From assembly GCA_964578835.1 (NCBI GenBank), contig CAZOEL010000027.1, positions 7,923 through 71,922 on the forward strand: 64,000 nt of DNA, written 5' to 3'. This DNA comes from CAZOEL01 sp964578835. Lineage in GTDB: Bacteria; Desulfobacterota; Syntrophobacteria; Syntrophobacterales; Syntrophobacteraceae. The position numbers and the translations under genes were made by a program. Below the pieces are notes generated by a model, which worked only from the letters and a program-made list of their open reading frames with translations, was not told the origin of the DNA and did no database searches. This document shows positions 7,576 to 17,503 of the stretch, one piece after another (positions within the stretch are counted from its first letter, which is position 1; every line of letters starts with the position of its first letter).

Positions 7576-8029
7576 TCCCTTGACGCTCAACGGAATTGAC
7601 CCGTATATGCTCAGTTTTTTAACCCATTGATTCTCTAGCACATATTCTGACAAAGTGCTTGACTGACAATGCCTCTTCTGATAATAGGATCAAATCTGTT
7701 TCTTCTGCCATGGGATGTACATCGTTGGCGCGCGCCAACACGCAAGGCAGCACATGATGCAACCATCCGAGGTTATTATTTTTATCTAAGCAAAGCCAAC
7801 AAGTAGATTCAGATTGCATGGGCAAGCTTCCTAAGAAGAGCCAGTTGTACTTCCCCCACATTCTAGTGGAGTTGCCAGAACTCGCCTTTGGATCACTGGA
7901 TGCTGCGCACCGTCTGGGTCAGCAGTTATCGTGAGCATAAAAGGGTCAGTTTTCTTTAGCGTTGAGGCTAGTCCTTGATACTCTTGAATTTCAGGAACTC
8001 TTTCAAGTCTTCATAATAGGAGTAGGAGA
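7576..8029. other. Gene-poor stretch upstream of glycoside hydrolase gene
   Basis: An 80-codon minus-strand frame (7619-7861) contains STCWLCLDKNNNLGWLHH and PMAEETDLILLSEEAL. It has no recognisable family, no clear ribosome-binding site and decayed neighbours, so I do not call it a gene. The last bases hold AGGAG before the next start. No promoter consensus stood out. Confidence 0.4.
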
Positions 8030-10228
8030 ATGCAAAACAATAAAGCTCTATTGCTCTGGGCCAGAACGTGCATTCTATTTTTGTATTTTTATGCTTCTCA
8101 GGGAAACGCTTTGAATGCGGCAGAGATTTTACCCACGCCCATCAAGCCGGAATGGTCCAGATTCCTCATACTGGTCTGGCAATACCAAACCGATGCGCAA
8201 AGAGACAAAGCGCTATACGAGTCTCTGAATCTCCGCGGCTTTCATCTAGACCATCATTTTCCTGAATCTGCGGTACAGTTTGCCAAAGAGAACGGATGGC
8301 CGTTTTATGTCGATCATTCAGCAGGAAAGGGATACCTTTACCTGACCGACAAAGACAAAAAGTCCATTGCAAAGGCGCGTGGGACGCCTGTGCGGCCGAA
8401 CAGTCTCGCTGACCCTGAGACTATCTCAAAGATGAAGGAATTGCTGCGCGACCATATCTCCAGAGCAAGAGAGGCTCCCGTAGTCGCCTATGCCTTCGAT
8501 GACGAAATCTCGCTCTTCAGCTTCACCAGCCCCAGCGATGTTGATGGCCATCCTCATAATATTGAAGGTTTCCGCAGTTGGCTTCAGGGGCAATACGACA
8601 ACATAGAGCATCTGAATCGTGAATGGGGTTCAAACTTTTCATCCTTTCTCGATGTCAGACCCTGTGGATTCGATGATGTGCGCAAGACCAGCCGCGATCC
8701 CATTCCGACATGGAATCTTGCCCCTTGGTTGGACTGGCGCACTTATATGGATGTGCATTTTGCAGAAGTGCTCGCAGATCTCACAAAGTATTCCAACTCT
8801 CTCGACCCTCGCACTCTTGCTGGTTTTGTGGGCGGCCAGCAGCCAAGTCCTTGGGGCGGATACAATTATGCGCGCCTCGCCGATTCCGTGCAGTGGATGG
8901 AAGCCTACGACATCAATGGCGTTAACGAAATTCTTCGGAGCTTCTGGGATCAAGGCCGACCCCGCCTTCAGACCTTCTTCAGCAGCAAAGACCCCAAGCT
9001 GGATGCATGGTTTCTATGGTATTACCTGGCGCATGGAAATCGCGGCGTCATTGCCTGGCCGGAGGGCTGGTTCGCGGAGGCCAAGGCGGCCTATCATATC
9101 CGCCAGTGCGGTGATACATTCAAGCAGGTTCAGTCGGATATTTTTAAGTTGATTATCGATTCTGAGCTCCAACACGATCCAATCGCCATCTACTATTCTC
9201 ACCCTAGCATCCAGGTAAGCTGGGCCATGGATGCAACTGTTCACGGCGCCTCGTGGATCAACCGCAACAGCAGCCTGGATGATGATAACTCCGTAGCAGG
9301 TCTAAACCGGCTGGCCTGGCTGAAGATCCTTGAAGATCTCGGCTATCAGCCGCGCTTTATACGAGAATCTGACTTGCTTGAGGGCCAATTGTTCAATAAG
9401 GGGATTCGAGTTCTGATCTTAAATCACACTCTAAGCCTGAGCTCGAAGGAGGCGGCGGCCATCACCTCCTTTGCCGAATCCGGAGGTACGGTCCTCGCCG
9501 ACGAAGGAACAGGTTTATTCAACGAGCACGGCAAGGGGAGGTCGCCCGGCATTCTCGACAATCTCTTCGGCATTCGGCAATACCCCGAGAAGGGTTTTCT
9601 CGGTGGTGACAAAGTGACGGAAATCGATGGAGAGAAGTACATCGAGGAGGACTTCAGCAAGCGCCTGACAACCCAAAATGCCTTTCGCTACAATGGATTG
9701 GTTATTTTCGGCAGGCATGTGAAAGCTACTGACGGAACTGCAGAAGCCGAAACCTCAGGAACAGCGGTTCTGGTTCGCAGGAAAACAGCGCCGGGAGAAG
9801 GGGTGTTTCTGAATCTAAGCCCGATAGAATATCTGCTCTACAGGAATGAAGCAATCGGCGAGAGATGGCGGGCGGTCATCGGGAAAATACTCCTGAGCGC
9901 AGGTCTTCGGCCGCGCCTTCACCTGAGCGAGAACGGCAAATCAGCGCTCGAAGCCGAAAGCATATTCTGGAAAAATGGCGAACGAATAGTTCTATGCGTA
10001 GTGAAGAATCCCATCCGCCATTCGGCCATTGGAAAAAGGGCGACAAATTCTATGCTTAAAGCCGACCATGTGACATTGGAGCTTCAATTTGCATCCAAGA
10101 TAGAAGATTTAGTGAACGAACGAACAAGAGTAAAGCTCGGCGATGGACATTATTTTTCCGATGATTGGAAGCCTTGGGAGGCCAATGTTTATTCTTTCCG
10201 GTTGCCTATCAGAGAGAATCTCGATTGA
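8030..10228 (+). CDS. Secreted GH42-like glycoside hydrolase
   Basis: A 732-residue protein starting at ATG 8030 after AGGAG. Residues 1-31 form a signal peptide. The next part has a (beta/alpha)8-type layout reminiscent of family GH42 beta-galactosidases: VVAYAFDDEISLF (candidate acid/base Glu), LNREWGSNFSSF, PWLDWRTYMDVHFAEVLADL and WYYLAHGNRGVIAWPEGW. After about residue 450 comes a Rossmann-like segment (VLILNHTLSLSSKEAAAI, FAESGGTVLADEGTG) like the GATase-like trimerisation domain of GH42, then a beta-rich C-terminus. It probably hydrolyses a polysaccharide outside the cytoplasm. It is on the opposite strand to the large cluster. Substrate and exact family are uncertain. Confidence 0.65.
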   Translation: MQNNKALLLWARTCILFLYFYASQGNALNAAEILPTPIKPEWSRFLILVWQYQTDAQRDKALYESLNLRGFHLDHHFPESAVQFAKENGWPFYVDHSAGKGYLYLTDKDKKSIAKARGTPVRPNSLADPETISKMKELLRDHISRAREAPVVAYAFDDEISLFSFTSPSDVDGHPHNIEGFRSWLQGQYDNIEHLNREWGSNFSSFLDVRPCGFDDVRKTSRDPIPTWNLAPWLDWRTYMDVHFAEVLADLTKYSNSLDPRTLAGFVGGQQPSPWGGYNYARLADSVQWMEAYDINGVNEILRSFWDQGRPRLQTFFSSKDPKLDAWFLWYYLAHGNRGVIAWPEGWFAEAKAAYHIRQCGDTFKQVQSDIFKLIIDSELQHDPIAIYYSHPSIQVSWAMDATVHGASWINRNSSLDDDNSVAGLNRLAWLKILEDLGYQPRFIRESDLLEGQLFNKGIRVLILNHTLSLSSKEAAAITSFAESGGTVLADEGTGLFNEHGKGRSPGILDNLFGIRQYPEKGFLGGDKVTEIDGEKYIEEDFSKRLTTQNAFRYNGLVIFGRHVKATDGTAEAETSGTAVLVRRKTAPGEGVFLNLSPIEYLLYRNEAIGERWRAVIGKILLSAGLRPRLHLSENGKSALEAESIFWKNGERIVLCVVKNPIRHSAIGKRATNSMLKADHVTLELQFASKIEDLVNERTRVKLGDGHYFSDDWKPWEANVYSFRLPIRENLD

Positions 10229-10578
10229 AAACATAAGGTAGCAGGCAGAACACAGCCATGAATTGTCGCTTCTCCTCCTCGAACGAAAAAGATGCATTCC
10301 CAGGTTCTTGTTGGCCTGTCCTGACGTTCCACACCGATCGTTGCAGTGAGATCACGCTGGACTTTGCCACCTTTGGAGTACTGGAATACAGGGAGCGTAG
10401 CTGTGAATATCAGAGGCTTGGGATAGGAGTTGTCTCCCCGCTCCCGCCCTTGTTCAAATGGATTTCGGCACAGCAGGAGTAGCATAGGGAGCCTAAAAAT
10501 ATATGATAAAATTCTTATGAGGATAGAGTAACGCAATGTTCCATGTTATTTACGCGGAGCTTACGATCATAAAAGAAG
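10229..10578. other. Intergenic stretch
   Basis: Lies between the convergent hydrolase gene and the PEP-CTERM gene. Open frames on both strands overlap one another and have no ribosome-binding sites or recognisable domains. Nothing else supported. Confidence 0.4.
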
Positions 10579-10601
10579 TGGGCGGGACTAAGCCCCGCCC
10601 A
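10572..10601 (-). terminator. Terminator of DUF4114 PEP-CTERM gene
   Basis: On the minus strand GGGCGGG and CCCGCCC (10594-10600 and 10580-10586) form a 7-bp GC stem around GCTTAGT, followed by ACTTCTTTTA. It lies about 50 bases after the stop codon at 10651. Confidence 0.7.
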
Positions 10602-10650
10602 ACCTTTCATCGTTTATTTTCGCACAAATTGAACTTCACACTGCTCCGCA

Positions 10651-11415
10651 CTACTTTTTGCGACGGCTTAAGAAGGCAAGCCCTATTAATCCAGAGCCTA
10701 ATAGCAATACCGTTCCAGGTTCTGGAACTACCGTGCTGACAGATTCGACCATTACCACCATATCGTTATAATCCTTGTCACCACCATTGGGCCCATCTTC
10801 AAAAGCTAAAAGGAACTCATTCTTCAGCCAATCTCCAGGGGCGAAACCACCAATCTGGATTTTATCTCCCTTTCCTTCATAGGCTACCATATGATCAAAA
10901 CCACCATCGTTGTTGAGGCTGCTGTCCGAGTAATAAGTGACGCTACCCGTATTCATGTAAAACCCGAACGCGTTTCCCGCAAAAGTAGCTACAGGTGTAA
11001 GTCCAAGATTCAGACGTACATCACCATTGGCGAGAATAGACACTATTGCTTGGGTACCAGGCGCCATTGGATCAGTACTACTGCTTCCAAAAAGCTGGAC
11101 CTTACTATTAGGATTTGCCATATCATATATACCGAAGGAATTAGTTTTATTATTCGCAGTAATCTCAATAACAAAAGTCGCCAGCGATCCGCCAGACCCG
11201 CCTATTGCCCAATAAGCATCGGTACCCTCTGCTATCTGATCTGTATGGACATCAACCGAGCTATTGCCAGACGGATTTGATGATGTTGCTACGGTAATGT
11301 CATTCAAGATCTGCTGAAGCGGAGTTTCAGGTCCTGGTAGAATGGTTGTAGCGTGGGCAACGCTCACAAAGAGGGTAAACACACTCAACACAAACATAAT
11401 TGATGCTCTTTTCAT
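10651..11415 (-). CDS. DUF4114-type PEP-CTERM protein
   Basis: A 254-residue exported protein. The start is ATG 11415 with a strong GAGGAGGAAG 4 bases before it; the in-frame TTG at 11430 lies inside that ribosome-binding site. The signal peptide covers about residues 1-22. Near the C-terminus FLLAFEDGPNGGDKDYNDMV is the acidic signature of the DUF4114 domain, a beta-sandwich that is often calcium-linked in surface proteins. The tail is VVPEPGTVLLLGSGLIGLAF plus LSRRKK, the exosortase A signal. It lies just beyond PrsR, has its own sigma-54 promoter and terminator, and is very likely a PrsK/PrsR target and XrtA substrate. Confidence 0.9.
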   Translation of the reverse strand: MKRASIMFVLSVFTLFVSVAHATTILPGPETPLQQILNDITVATSSNPSGNSSVDVHTDQIAEGTDAYWAIGGSGGSLATFVIEITANNKTNSFGIYDMANPNSKVQLFGSSSTDPMAPGTQAIVSILANGDVRLNLGLTPVATFAGNAFGFYMNTGSVTYYSDSSLNNDGGFDHMVAYEGKGDKIQIGGFAPGDWLKNEFLLAFEDGPNGGDKDYNDMVVMVESVSTVVPEPGTVLLLGSGLIGLAFLSRRKK

Positions 11416-11493
11416 TTTCTTCCTCCTCAAAGGGTATAAGTATTAGCTGATTTTAGGATCCACTATTATCCCCAAACTTGTCTTATGCTATAG

Positions 11494-11509
11494 AGCAAAA
11501 CCAATGCCA
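11494..11509 (-). promoter_or_regulatory. Sigma-54 promoter of DUF4114 PEP-CTERM gene
   Basis: Minus-strand TGGCATTGGTTTTGCT matches TGGCA(C)-N5-TTGCT at all core positions with correct spacing. It lies about 80 bases before the ATG at 11415. Just upstream are small inverted repeats GTTGT-N7-ACAAC (11541-11557) and ACTAG-N4-CTAGT (11557-11570). Confidence 0.8.
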
Positions 11510-11734
11510 GAAGCTCTACGCCCTCGGAACAGTAGCATAAGTTGTTTTAAATACAACTAGATCACTAGTCATGAAGAATTTCCGTCGCTGCAGAGGCTAA
11601 TCTTTATGAACACGCAAACCGTTAAGATATCCGACAGTTCGTTTGCTTCCATAATAGCCTATAGCCGTTAAGCTTATTAAGACAGTGACTTACAATAAAA
11701 ACCATAAAGCGGATGATATGTAAGCTTTTCCGAC

Positions 11735-11766
11735 AAAAAAGGGGAGCAGGCTGATCCTGCTCCCCT
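11735..11766 (-). terminator. Rho-independent terminator after prsR
   Basis: On the minus strand GGGGAGCAGG-atcag-CCTGCTCCCC is a perfect 10-bp stem followed by TTTTTT. It lies about 35 bases after the prsR stop and closes the prsT-prsK-prsR transcript. Confidence 0.92.
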
Positions 11767-11800
11767 CCAAACACATCATCATCTAAACAAAAACGAATTT

Positions 11801-13159
11801 TCACTCTTTTTCTAGCCGCAATTTCTGCATGAGCTCATAGAGTGTCGGCCTACTGATCCCCAGCTCCGCCGCCACCTTGGTCATGTTCCCTTTATGTCTG
11901 CTGAAGGCCCTCTGGATGAGCTCCTTTTCCAAAGCTTCCCTCGCAGCCTTTAGACTCAGCCCTGCGAGCTTCGTTTGCTCGGTTGTTGCAAGTTGGAGGT
12001 CCATTGGAGTGATCTTTGTGCCTTCGGCCATTATAATCGCTCTCTTGATCCTGTTTTCGAGCTCGCGGATGTTACCGGGCCAATCATGATCGTCAATAGC
12101 TCGGATCGCTTGGGGGGTAAGCCGCATCATCTTCTTTTTCATTTCAGCAGCATATCTATCAAGAAAAGTCTTGGCTAGCAGTACTGCATCTCCCTCGCGC
12201 TCCCTGAGCGGGGGAAGGGAAATAATGACAACCCCAAGGCGGAAATAGAGATCTTCCCGAAAATGACCTTCTTTCATGGTCACGTCCAGATCAGTATTCG
12301 TGGCTGCAAGTACGCGAACATCAACAGTGATCTCCTCCCGCCCTCCTACCCGAAGGAACTGCTGCTCTTGCAAAAAGCGTAGAAGCTTAACCTGAAGTGG
12401 AAGCGGAAGATCTCCGATTTCATCAAGGAAAAGAGTGCCTCCTTGAGCAGATTCAATGCGCCCTTTTTTCAGCGCATGAGCCCCGGTGAAAGAGCCTTTC
12501 TCATGCCCAAACAGTTCGCTCTCGAGCAAATTCTCCGGGATAGCACCGCAATTGATGGCTACAAAAGAGTGCTTGCGCCTTGAGCTCATTCGATGAATGG
12601 CCCTCGCAACCATCTCCTTTCCTGTACCGCTTTCGCCAAGAATCAGAACCGGCACCTCGGTTGTCGCCACCTTGCCGATTGCCTCAAAAATCTTCTGCAT
12701 CTGAGGGCTTGAGCCCAGTATGCCCTGGTACGCGTCCACGCTAACGAATTGCTGAAGCTCCCGGTTCTCACGCTCAAGCGCTGAAACATGCAGCGCCCTT
12801 TTGAGCACCACTTGAAGCTCTTCTATTTGGACTGGCTTGCAGAAAAAATCATAAGCTCCGCGTTCTATGGCTCTGAGCGCATGCTCCTTTTCATCTCTTC
12901 CGGTGATGATTATCACCTTGACGCAGGGATCCAATTCCAGAAGATCATCCAGTATCATCAGGCCTTGTGATACGCCCCCTTCATCAGGCGGCAATCCCAG
13001 ATCGAGACATACGATCAATGGCAACTTTCCACGGAACGCCTCCATCGCCCCAGCTCGCTCGCCAGCAAGGAAGATCTCGTAATCCCGAGTCAGAGCCCAT
13101 TTCATCTGGGTCCTGATGCTTTCGTCATCATCAACTATAAGCAGCTTTGGTTTCGACAT
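11801..13159 (-). CDS. prsR: PEP-CTERM system response regulator PrsR (sigma-54 activator)
   Basis: A 452-residue NtrC-type regulator. The receiver domain (residues 1-120) begins KLLIVDDDE and has the phospho-acceptor Asp in VCLDLGLP and the conserved Lys in CKPVQIEE. The AAA+ domain (about 140-375) has Walker A GESGTGKE, the sigma-54 contact loop GSFTGA, Walker B LFLDEIGD and the arginine-finger region FREDLYFRLG. The C-terminal Fis-type HTH is NMTKVAAELGISRPTLYEL. This fits the PEP-CTERM-box response regulator family (TIGR02915). The start is ATG 13159 after GGGGTGA; the gene overlaps the end of prsK closely, so both are translated together. It should activate the three sigma-54 promoters of PEP-CTERM genes seen here. 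Confidence 0.95.
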   Translation of the reverse strand: MSKPKLLIVDDDESIRTQMKWALTRDYEIFLAGERAGAMEAFRGKLPLIVCLDLGLPPDEGGVSQGLMILDDLLELDPCVKVIIITGRDEKEHALRAIERGAYDFFCKPVQIEELQVVLKRALHVSALERENRELQQFVSVDAYQGILGSSPQMQKIFEAIGKVATTEVPVLILGESGTGKEMVARAIHRMSSRRKHSFVAINCGAIPENLLESELFGHEKGSFTGAHALKKGRIESAQGGTLFLDEIGDLPLPLQVKLLRFLQEQQFLRVGGREEITVDVRVLAATNTDLDVTMKEGHFREDLYFRLGVVIISLPPLREREGDAVLLAKTFLDRYAAEMKKKMMRLTPQAIRAIDDHDWPGNIRELENRIKRAIIMAEGTKITPMDLQLATTEQTKLAGLSLKAAREALEKELIQRAFSRHKGNMTKVAAELGISRPTLYELMQKLRLEKE

Positions 13160-13161
13160 TT

Positions 13162-15303
13162 TCACCCCAGACTAGAATTCTTGAATTCTGGCACAAAGGG
13201 CAAAATAACGCGGAAGGTGCTTCCTTTGCCTTCCAGACTTTCTACCTCGATTTTTCCCTGGTGAGCTTCGACGATCATTCTGCACTGAAAAAGGCCTATC
13301 CCAAGGCCCTTCTTTTTGGTAGTTTTGAAAGGAGAGAAAAGCGAACACTCCATGAAGTTTCTCGACATCCCACAGCCATTATCAGTTACAGACAGCACAG
13401 CACAGCCATTTTCAAAAGATGTCTCGATTGTAATCCTCCCCTCATCCCCTACTGCATCCTCAGCGTTCAAGATGAGATTTGTCACCACCTTGTGTATTTG
13501 ATCAGGATCCAAAAGAAGAGGCGCAATAGGATTAAAAGTCTTGTGCAGGTGGGAGCGAACGGAGCCGTTCAGGTCGCCAATAGTTTCCTCGATCAAAGCA
13601 TTCAGATTAACTTCTGTGCGATTGATCTCGACTTTTTCTTTGAAGAAAACAAGGCGCCGGCACATGGAGTTGATCTTGTCAACGCTTCTGCCGATCACTT
13701 TCAGCGCGTCTTCTCGAAACTCAGGGTTGTCGTAATGAACGGGAAGGTTCTGGAGCGTAAGAGAGAGGGTGGAAGCGAGGTTTTTCAAGTCGTGCACAAA
13801 AAAGGTTGAGATGGTTTGAAACGTTTCTAACTGCTTTGCAGTCTGCAGGCGCTCGTTGAGTCTCAGGTTCAGGATGCTGCCCGCGGTCTGATCGGCCATG
13901 GTCTTCAGAAGCTCGATGTCTTCCAGTGTAAAAGGGACGCTGCTGATGCGAGCGCCGACAGTCACAAAGCCCACAAATTCTCCTGCGGCGGCAAGCGGAG
14001 CAATGTAGGCGGTCTTCCTTTCAACCAGAACATCCGACGTATCTGCTTTTAGCCTCTCCCTCCAGTCGATTCCTGAAGCATTCAGGTCAACGGGACTCGA
14101 CTGATCGCGCAACATGCACACGAAGTCTCGAAGGCTTCCCGACGCCGCATCGAATATCTGCGCCTGTGACGTCAATAGGGCCGTCGAGCCCCCGACATTC
14201 AGCTGATTTCGAGCTTCATCCAGGAGCCAGATCGTAACCGAAGGAGAGCCAAAGGTATCCGAGATCATTTTTGCCGCAGCCGCACAGAGCTCCTTCGTGT
14301 CAACCAGAGACAGCGTGCGTTGGGTAAAGGTCGACCATTCCTTTCTGTAATCATATCTGGGACGACTAAAGTGGCGGTTCAAGAGATATTTAAACCGCTG
14401 TCGAATCTCGCTTGAGAATACCAGAAAAGCCAGCGCCATAAGCGACACGAATATAAACAGGACTTCCAGGGGAACCGACAGGGTGTTTTCAAAACTGCTC
14501 AACGATCCAGCGACAACTCCGGTGACTATAAGGTATACGCCGATGATCAGAACAGTGAGGGAATTGTAGACTGCGGTGTGTGAGAGATAGATGCTGGCGT
14601 CGGAGACCTGCATACGATAGAACGATAATGCGATCAGAACACTGGCTACGATAATCGCAGCGCCATTCAGAGATTCGAGGGAAGGATTCAAAGTGTGGTA
14701 CAGCAACATTTGGCTGGTGGTGTAGACCCGTACAGCAAAAAGACCGAAAAGACCGAGCGCCATGGGCTTGATCTTCCACCGCATGCTTCCCGTGAAGGCT
14801 CGCAGAGTCTTCTCAAGATTCATCAGGATTGCAACCGCGCCAAGCAGAGAAAAGACCTGGTAAGCATATCCCGACCATCCTAGAACGAGCAGCCATGCAG
14901 ACTTGCCGTCCACGGCTGTTGCGCTCAGGAAAAAGCTGTCGCCAAAGAAGACTGAAAGAGCTGCAAGCATGGCGAAGAGAACAAGCACCACCCATTTCCA
15001 ACTCGTCAGAAAGACTTCATAGTTGGCCCGTGCGAAGCTCAAGCTGAAAAGAAGCCATGCGGGGAGCAATACTGCTCCAAAAACGCTTCTCAGTCGATGC
15101 CAAAAGATCAGTTCACTGGGCGAGGAAAGGAGAAACGAAAAGCCCAGGACACCCTGATCGAGCGCCAAAGCAATCATTCCAAACGTGAAAGCCCAAAAGG
15201 CGAACGAACGATTTCCTTTGAGAAGCACGAGGCAGGCGGCTCCAAGACTTAGAACGGCTCCTGCAAAACAAAGGAATGTGTTGAGCTTAAACATCCAGAC
15301 CAT
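13162..15303 (-). CDS. prsK: XrtA/PEP-CTERM system sensor histidine kinase PrsK
   Basis: A 713-residue membrane kinase. The first 300 residues hold about eight to ten transmembrane helices. A GAF-like domain follows (about 320-480, TLEDIELLKTMADQTAGSIL at its end). The H box is FVHDLKNLAS (His about 503), the N box NLILNAEDAV, then DNGCGM and GLGIGL of the ATP lid. This matches TIGR02916 (PrsK). It should phosphorylate PrsR, whose gene begins 2 bases after its stop. An alternative ATG is at 15294. The signal sensed is unknown; the membrane part and the neighbouring PrsT suggest sensing at the envelope. Confidence 0.94.
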   Translation of the reverse strand: MVWMFKLNTFLCFAGAVLSLGAACLVLLKGNRSFAFWAFTFGMIALALDQGVLGFSFLLSSPSELIFWHRLRSVFGAVLLPAWLLFSLSFARANYEVFLTSWKWVVLVLFAMLAALSVFFGDSFFLSATAVDGKSAWLLVLGWSGYAYQVFSLLGAVAILMNLEKTLRAFTGSMRWKIKPMALGLFGLFAVRVYTTSQMLLYHTLNPSLESLNGAAIIVASVLIALSFYRMQVSDASIYLSHTAVYNSLTVLIIGVYLIVTGVVAGSLSSFENTLSVPLEVLFIFVSLMALAFLVFSSEIRQRFKYLLNRHFSRPRYDYRKEWSTFTQRTLSLVDTKELCAAAAKMISDTFGSPSVTIWLLDEARNQLNVGGSTALLTSQAQIFDAASGSLRDFVCMLRDQSSPVDLNASGIDWRERLKADTSDVLVERKTAYIAPLAAAGEFVGFVTVGARISSVPFTLEDIELLKTMADQTAGSILNLRLNERLQTAKQLETFQTISTFFVHDLKNLASTLSLTLQNLPVHYDNPEFREDALKVIGRSVDKINSMCRRLVFFKEKVEINRTEVNLNALIEETIGDLNGSVRSHLHKTFNPIAPLLLDPDQIHKVVTNLILNAEDAVGDEGRITIETSFENGCAVLSVTDNGCGMSRNFMECSLFSPFKTTKKKGLGIGLFQCRMIVEAHQGKIEVESLEGKGSTFRVILPFVPEFKNSSLG

Positions 15304-15331
15304 GCCTTAGTATCTTCGGAATCCGTTGATT

Positions 15332-17503
15332 CTATTTGAGCTCTGCAAGAAGGCGTTTCGCTTCTTCGGAGCCTGGAAAGCCGGAGTTTATCTGCAGTGC
15401 TTGAGAAAAAGCGTCCCGAGCTGCGCTCTTGTTATCAAGCTTCAACTGCACCATGCCAAGATGAAACAGGACCTCGGGGTTGTTTGGCAGTTTGGCGGCG
15501 CTATCCTTTAGCAGGCTTAAAGCCCACTGATTATCTCCACGCAGATGGAGAATCCATCCGAGAGTGTCGGCAATGCTAGGGTCGTCAGGAGTCGCTTCAT
15601 GGGTTTTGAGCGCGAGTTGAAAAGCCTTTTCCAGGTCGCCTCCCTGACTCGCGTAGAGATAGGCCAGGTTGTTCGCCGCCGCCGCAAATTCGGGCTTCAA
15701 AGCAAGCGCCTGCTCATAGGACTTCTTGGCTCCTTCTATGTCGCCTTTTCGTTGTTGGATTATCCCAAGGAGCATGTGAGCGCCGGCATTCCGGGGATTC
15801 TTCGCCAATGCATCAGTAAACTTGGCTATCGCTTCATCGTCTTTGCCGGTTAGGGAATAAATCTGACCAAGCGCGAAATAAGCGTCCGACAAATTCGGAT
15901 CCAGTTCAATCGCCTTAGAAAGAGGGCCTTCCGCCAGCGCCGTCTGACCAGTGGACATGTAGACCCTGCCCAGCAGATGATGCAAGCCAGCCGCTTCGGG
16001 CGCAAGATTGATCTGCAGCTGTATGCGCTTGACAGCCTCCTCCTTTCTCTTCTCGGCCAGATCCATCGCAACAAGCTGAGCCAGAGGAGGCGTAAATGCG
16101 GGCGCCATGACAAGAGACTCCTCGAATAGCTTCTTTGCCTCAGCCGTTTTCCCCTGCAATTTCAAAGTCAACCCGAGGAAAAGTCGACCTCGCGGGTCTT
16201 TGGGAGCTATGGCCATTACCGTTTCAAAAGCTTCAACCGCCTGCGGAATCTCTTCTTTCGCCAAATAGCCCGAACCCAACAGAACATGAGCCATCGCAAG
16301 CTTTGGCTGTTTTTCCACCAGCTTTTTCAGCGCATCAATTGCAGACTGCGGGGACCCTGTCTTGATATCAAGCTCTGCAAGTTTAAGGATGGCATCTGAA
16401 AAGTTTGGCTCGATCGCAATTGTCTCTTTGAACTCAGCCTTCGCCTTCAGAATATCCCCTGCCTGCAGATGAGCCAGAGCCAGTTGATATCGAGCTTGGG
16501 AAACGCCAGGGTTTATCCTGATGATCTCCTGAAATTCCCGTATGGCCTCTTCCGTCTGGCCCTTGGCAAGGTAAATGCGCCCTCGCAGTAAACGCGCATC
16601 GACATCGGATGCATCCTTCTTGAAAATTGGATCGAGCATTTTGATAGCATCATCGAACTTCTGCTCGGCAAAGGCGATCTGCGCCAAGCGACGCCAAGCT
16701 GGGAGAAACTCGGGAGCTTTTTCAGTAGATTCCTGCAAGACCGCTTTGGCCTGATCGGGCTTGTTGATGAGAAGATAGAAATCTGCAAGCCTTATCCGCT
16801 GCTGAGATCCAAGCGGAGCGAGATCGGCTGCGGCTTTGAATTCTACTTCAGCTTTCTCGGGATCGCGTTTGAGAAGATATAGATTCGCCAGAGCAGTGTG
16901 CGCTTCACCAGACTTAGGATCTTTTTCTATAGCAGTTTTAAAGGCCCTTTCCGAAGCAACCGCATCGCCTTTACGCAAGTAAAGAGCTCCAAGCGCAACA
17001 TGGAATTTAGCTTTGTCGGCAAAGCCGGGAAGCGCTCCCTCAAGACGAAGGATAGACTCGTTCACTTCTTCAGGAGTGTTAGCTGATCCGGCTAAAAGAA
17101 GCAGCGCCTCCAAGTTCCCGGCTTCTTTGTCGAGAACATGCATTGCCTCCTGTCGAGCATCATCGGGCTTCCGACCCAAAAGGTAGATGTTTCCCAATTT
17201 GGTCCGCACCTGCAGGTTGTTAGGGTCTAGCTCTTTGGCCTTAGCCAGAATGCGAAACGCCTCCTCCATTTCACCCAGCGCATAAAGCGAGTAGCCAACA
17301 TGCTCTATTGAATGCAAATTTTTCGAATCAATCCGCAGAGCATTTTTGTACTCGATGATCGCCTCCCTATACTTCTCCTGGCTGTAGAATTCATCGCCGC
17401 TCTTGATGTATCTAGCCTTTTTGGCTTCCGGCGACCAGGAGCAGCTGGTTGCGACTGCAGCTATCAGCAACAGAGTCAATACATGTCGGCAGATCCTGGG
17501 CAT
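15332..17503 (-). CDS. prsT: PEP-CTERM system TPR lipoprotein PrsT
   Basis: A 723-residue lipoprotein. The N-terminus MPRICRHVLTLLLIAAVATS followed by CSWSPEAKK is a lipobox-type signal (Cys21). The rest is a long array of about twenty TPR units, for example AIIEYKNALRIDSKNL, AFRILAKAKELDPNNL and KSYEQALALKPEFAAAANNL. This matches TIGR02917 (PEP_TPR_lipo), usually about 870-930 residues, so this copy is somewhat short. It sits 28 bases before prsK and begins the prsTKR operon. It probably scaffolds protein contacts at the outer membrane during polysaccharide or PEP-CTERM protein export. AAGGAGC lies before the ATG. Confidence 0.9.
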   Translation of the reverse strand: MPRICRHVLTLLLIAAVATSCSWSPEAKKARYIKSGDEFYSQEKYREAIIEYKNALRIDSKNLHSIEHVGYSLYALGEMEEAFRILAKAKELDPNNLQVRTKLGNIYLLGRKPDDARQEAMHVLDKEAGNLEALLLLAGSANTPEEVNESILRLEGALPGFADKAKFHVALGALYLRKGDAVASERAFKTAIEKDPKSGEAHTALANLYLLKRDPEKAEVEFKAAADLAPLGSQQRIRLADFYLLINKPDQAKAVLQESTEKAPEFLPAWRRLAQIAFAEQKFDDAIKMLDPIFKKDASDVDARLLRGRIYLAKGQTEEAIREFQEIIRINPGVSQARYQLALAHLQAGDILKAKAEFKETIAIEPNFSDAILKLAELDIKTGSPQSAIDALKKLVEKQPKLAMAHVLLGSGYLAKEEIPQAVEAFETVMAIAPKDPRGRLFLGLTLKLQGKTAEAKKLFEESLVMAPAFTPPLAQLVAMDLAEKRKEEAVKRIQLQINLAPEAAGLHHLLGRVYMSTGQTALAEGPLSKAIELDPNLSDAYFALGQIYSLTGKDDEAIAKFTDALAKNPRNAGAHMLLGIIQQRKGDIEGAKKSYEQALALKPEFAAAANNLAYLYASQGGDLEKAFQLALKTHEATPDDPSIADTLGWILHLRGDNQWALSLLKDSAAKLPNNPEVLFHLGMVQLKLDNKSAARDAFSQALQINSGFPGSEEAKRLLAELK

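Noticed and set aside
7619..7861. 80-codon minus-strand frame with Cys-x2-Cys
   Set aside because: No ribosome-binding site, only one CxxC pair, decayed neighbours and no recognisable family.
10258..10536. Overlapping frames on both strands after the hydrolase gene
   Set aside because: Neither has a ribosome-binding site or recognisable motif.
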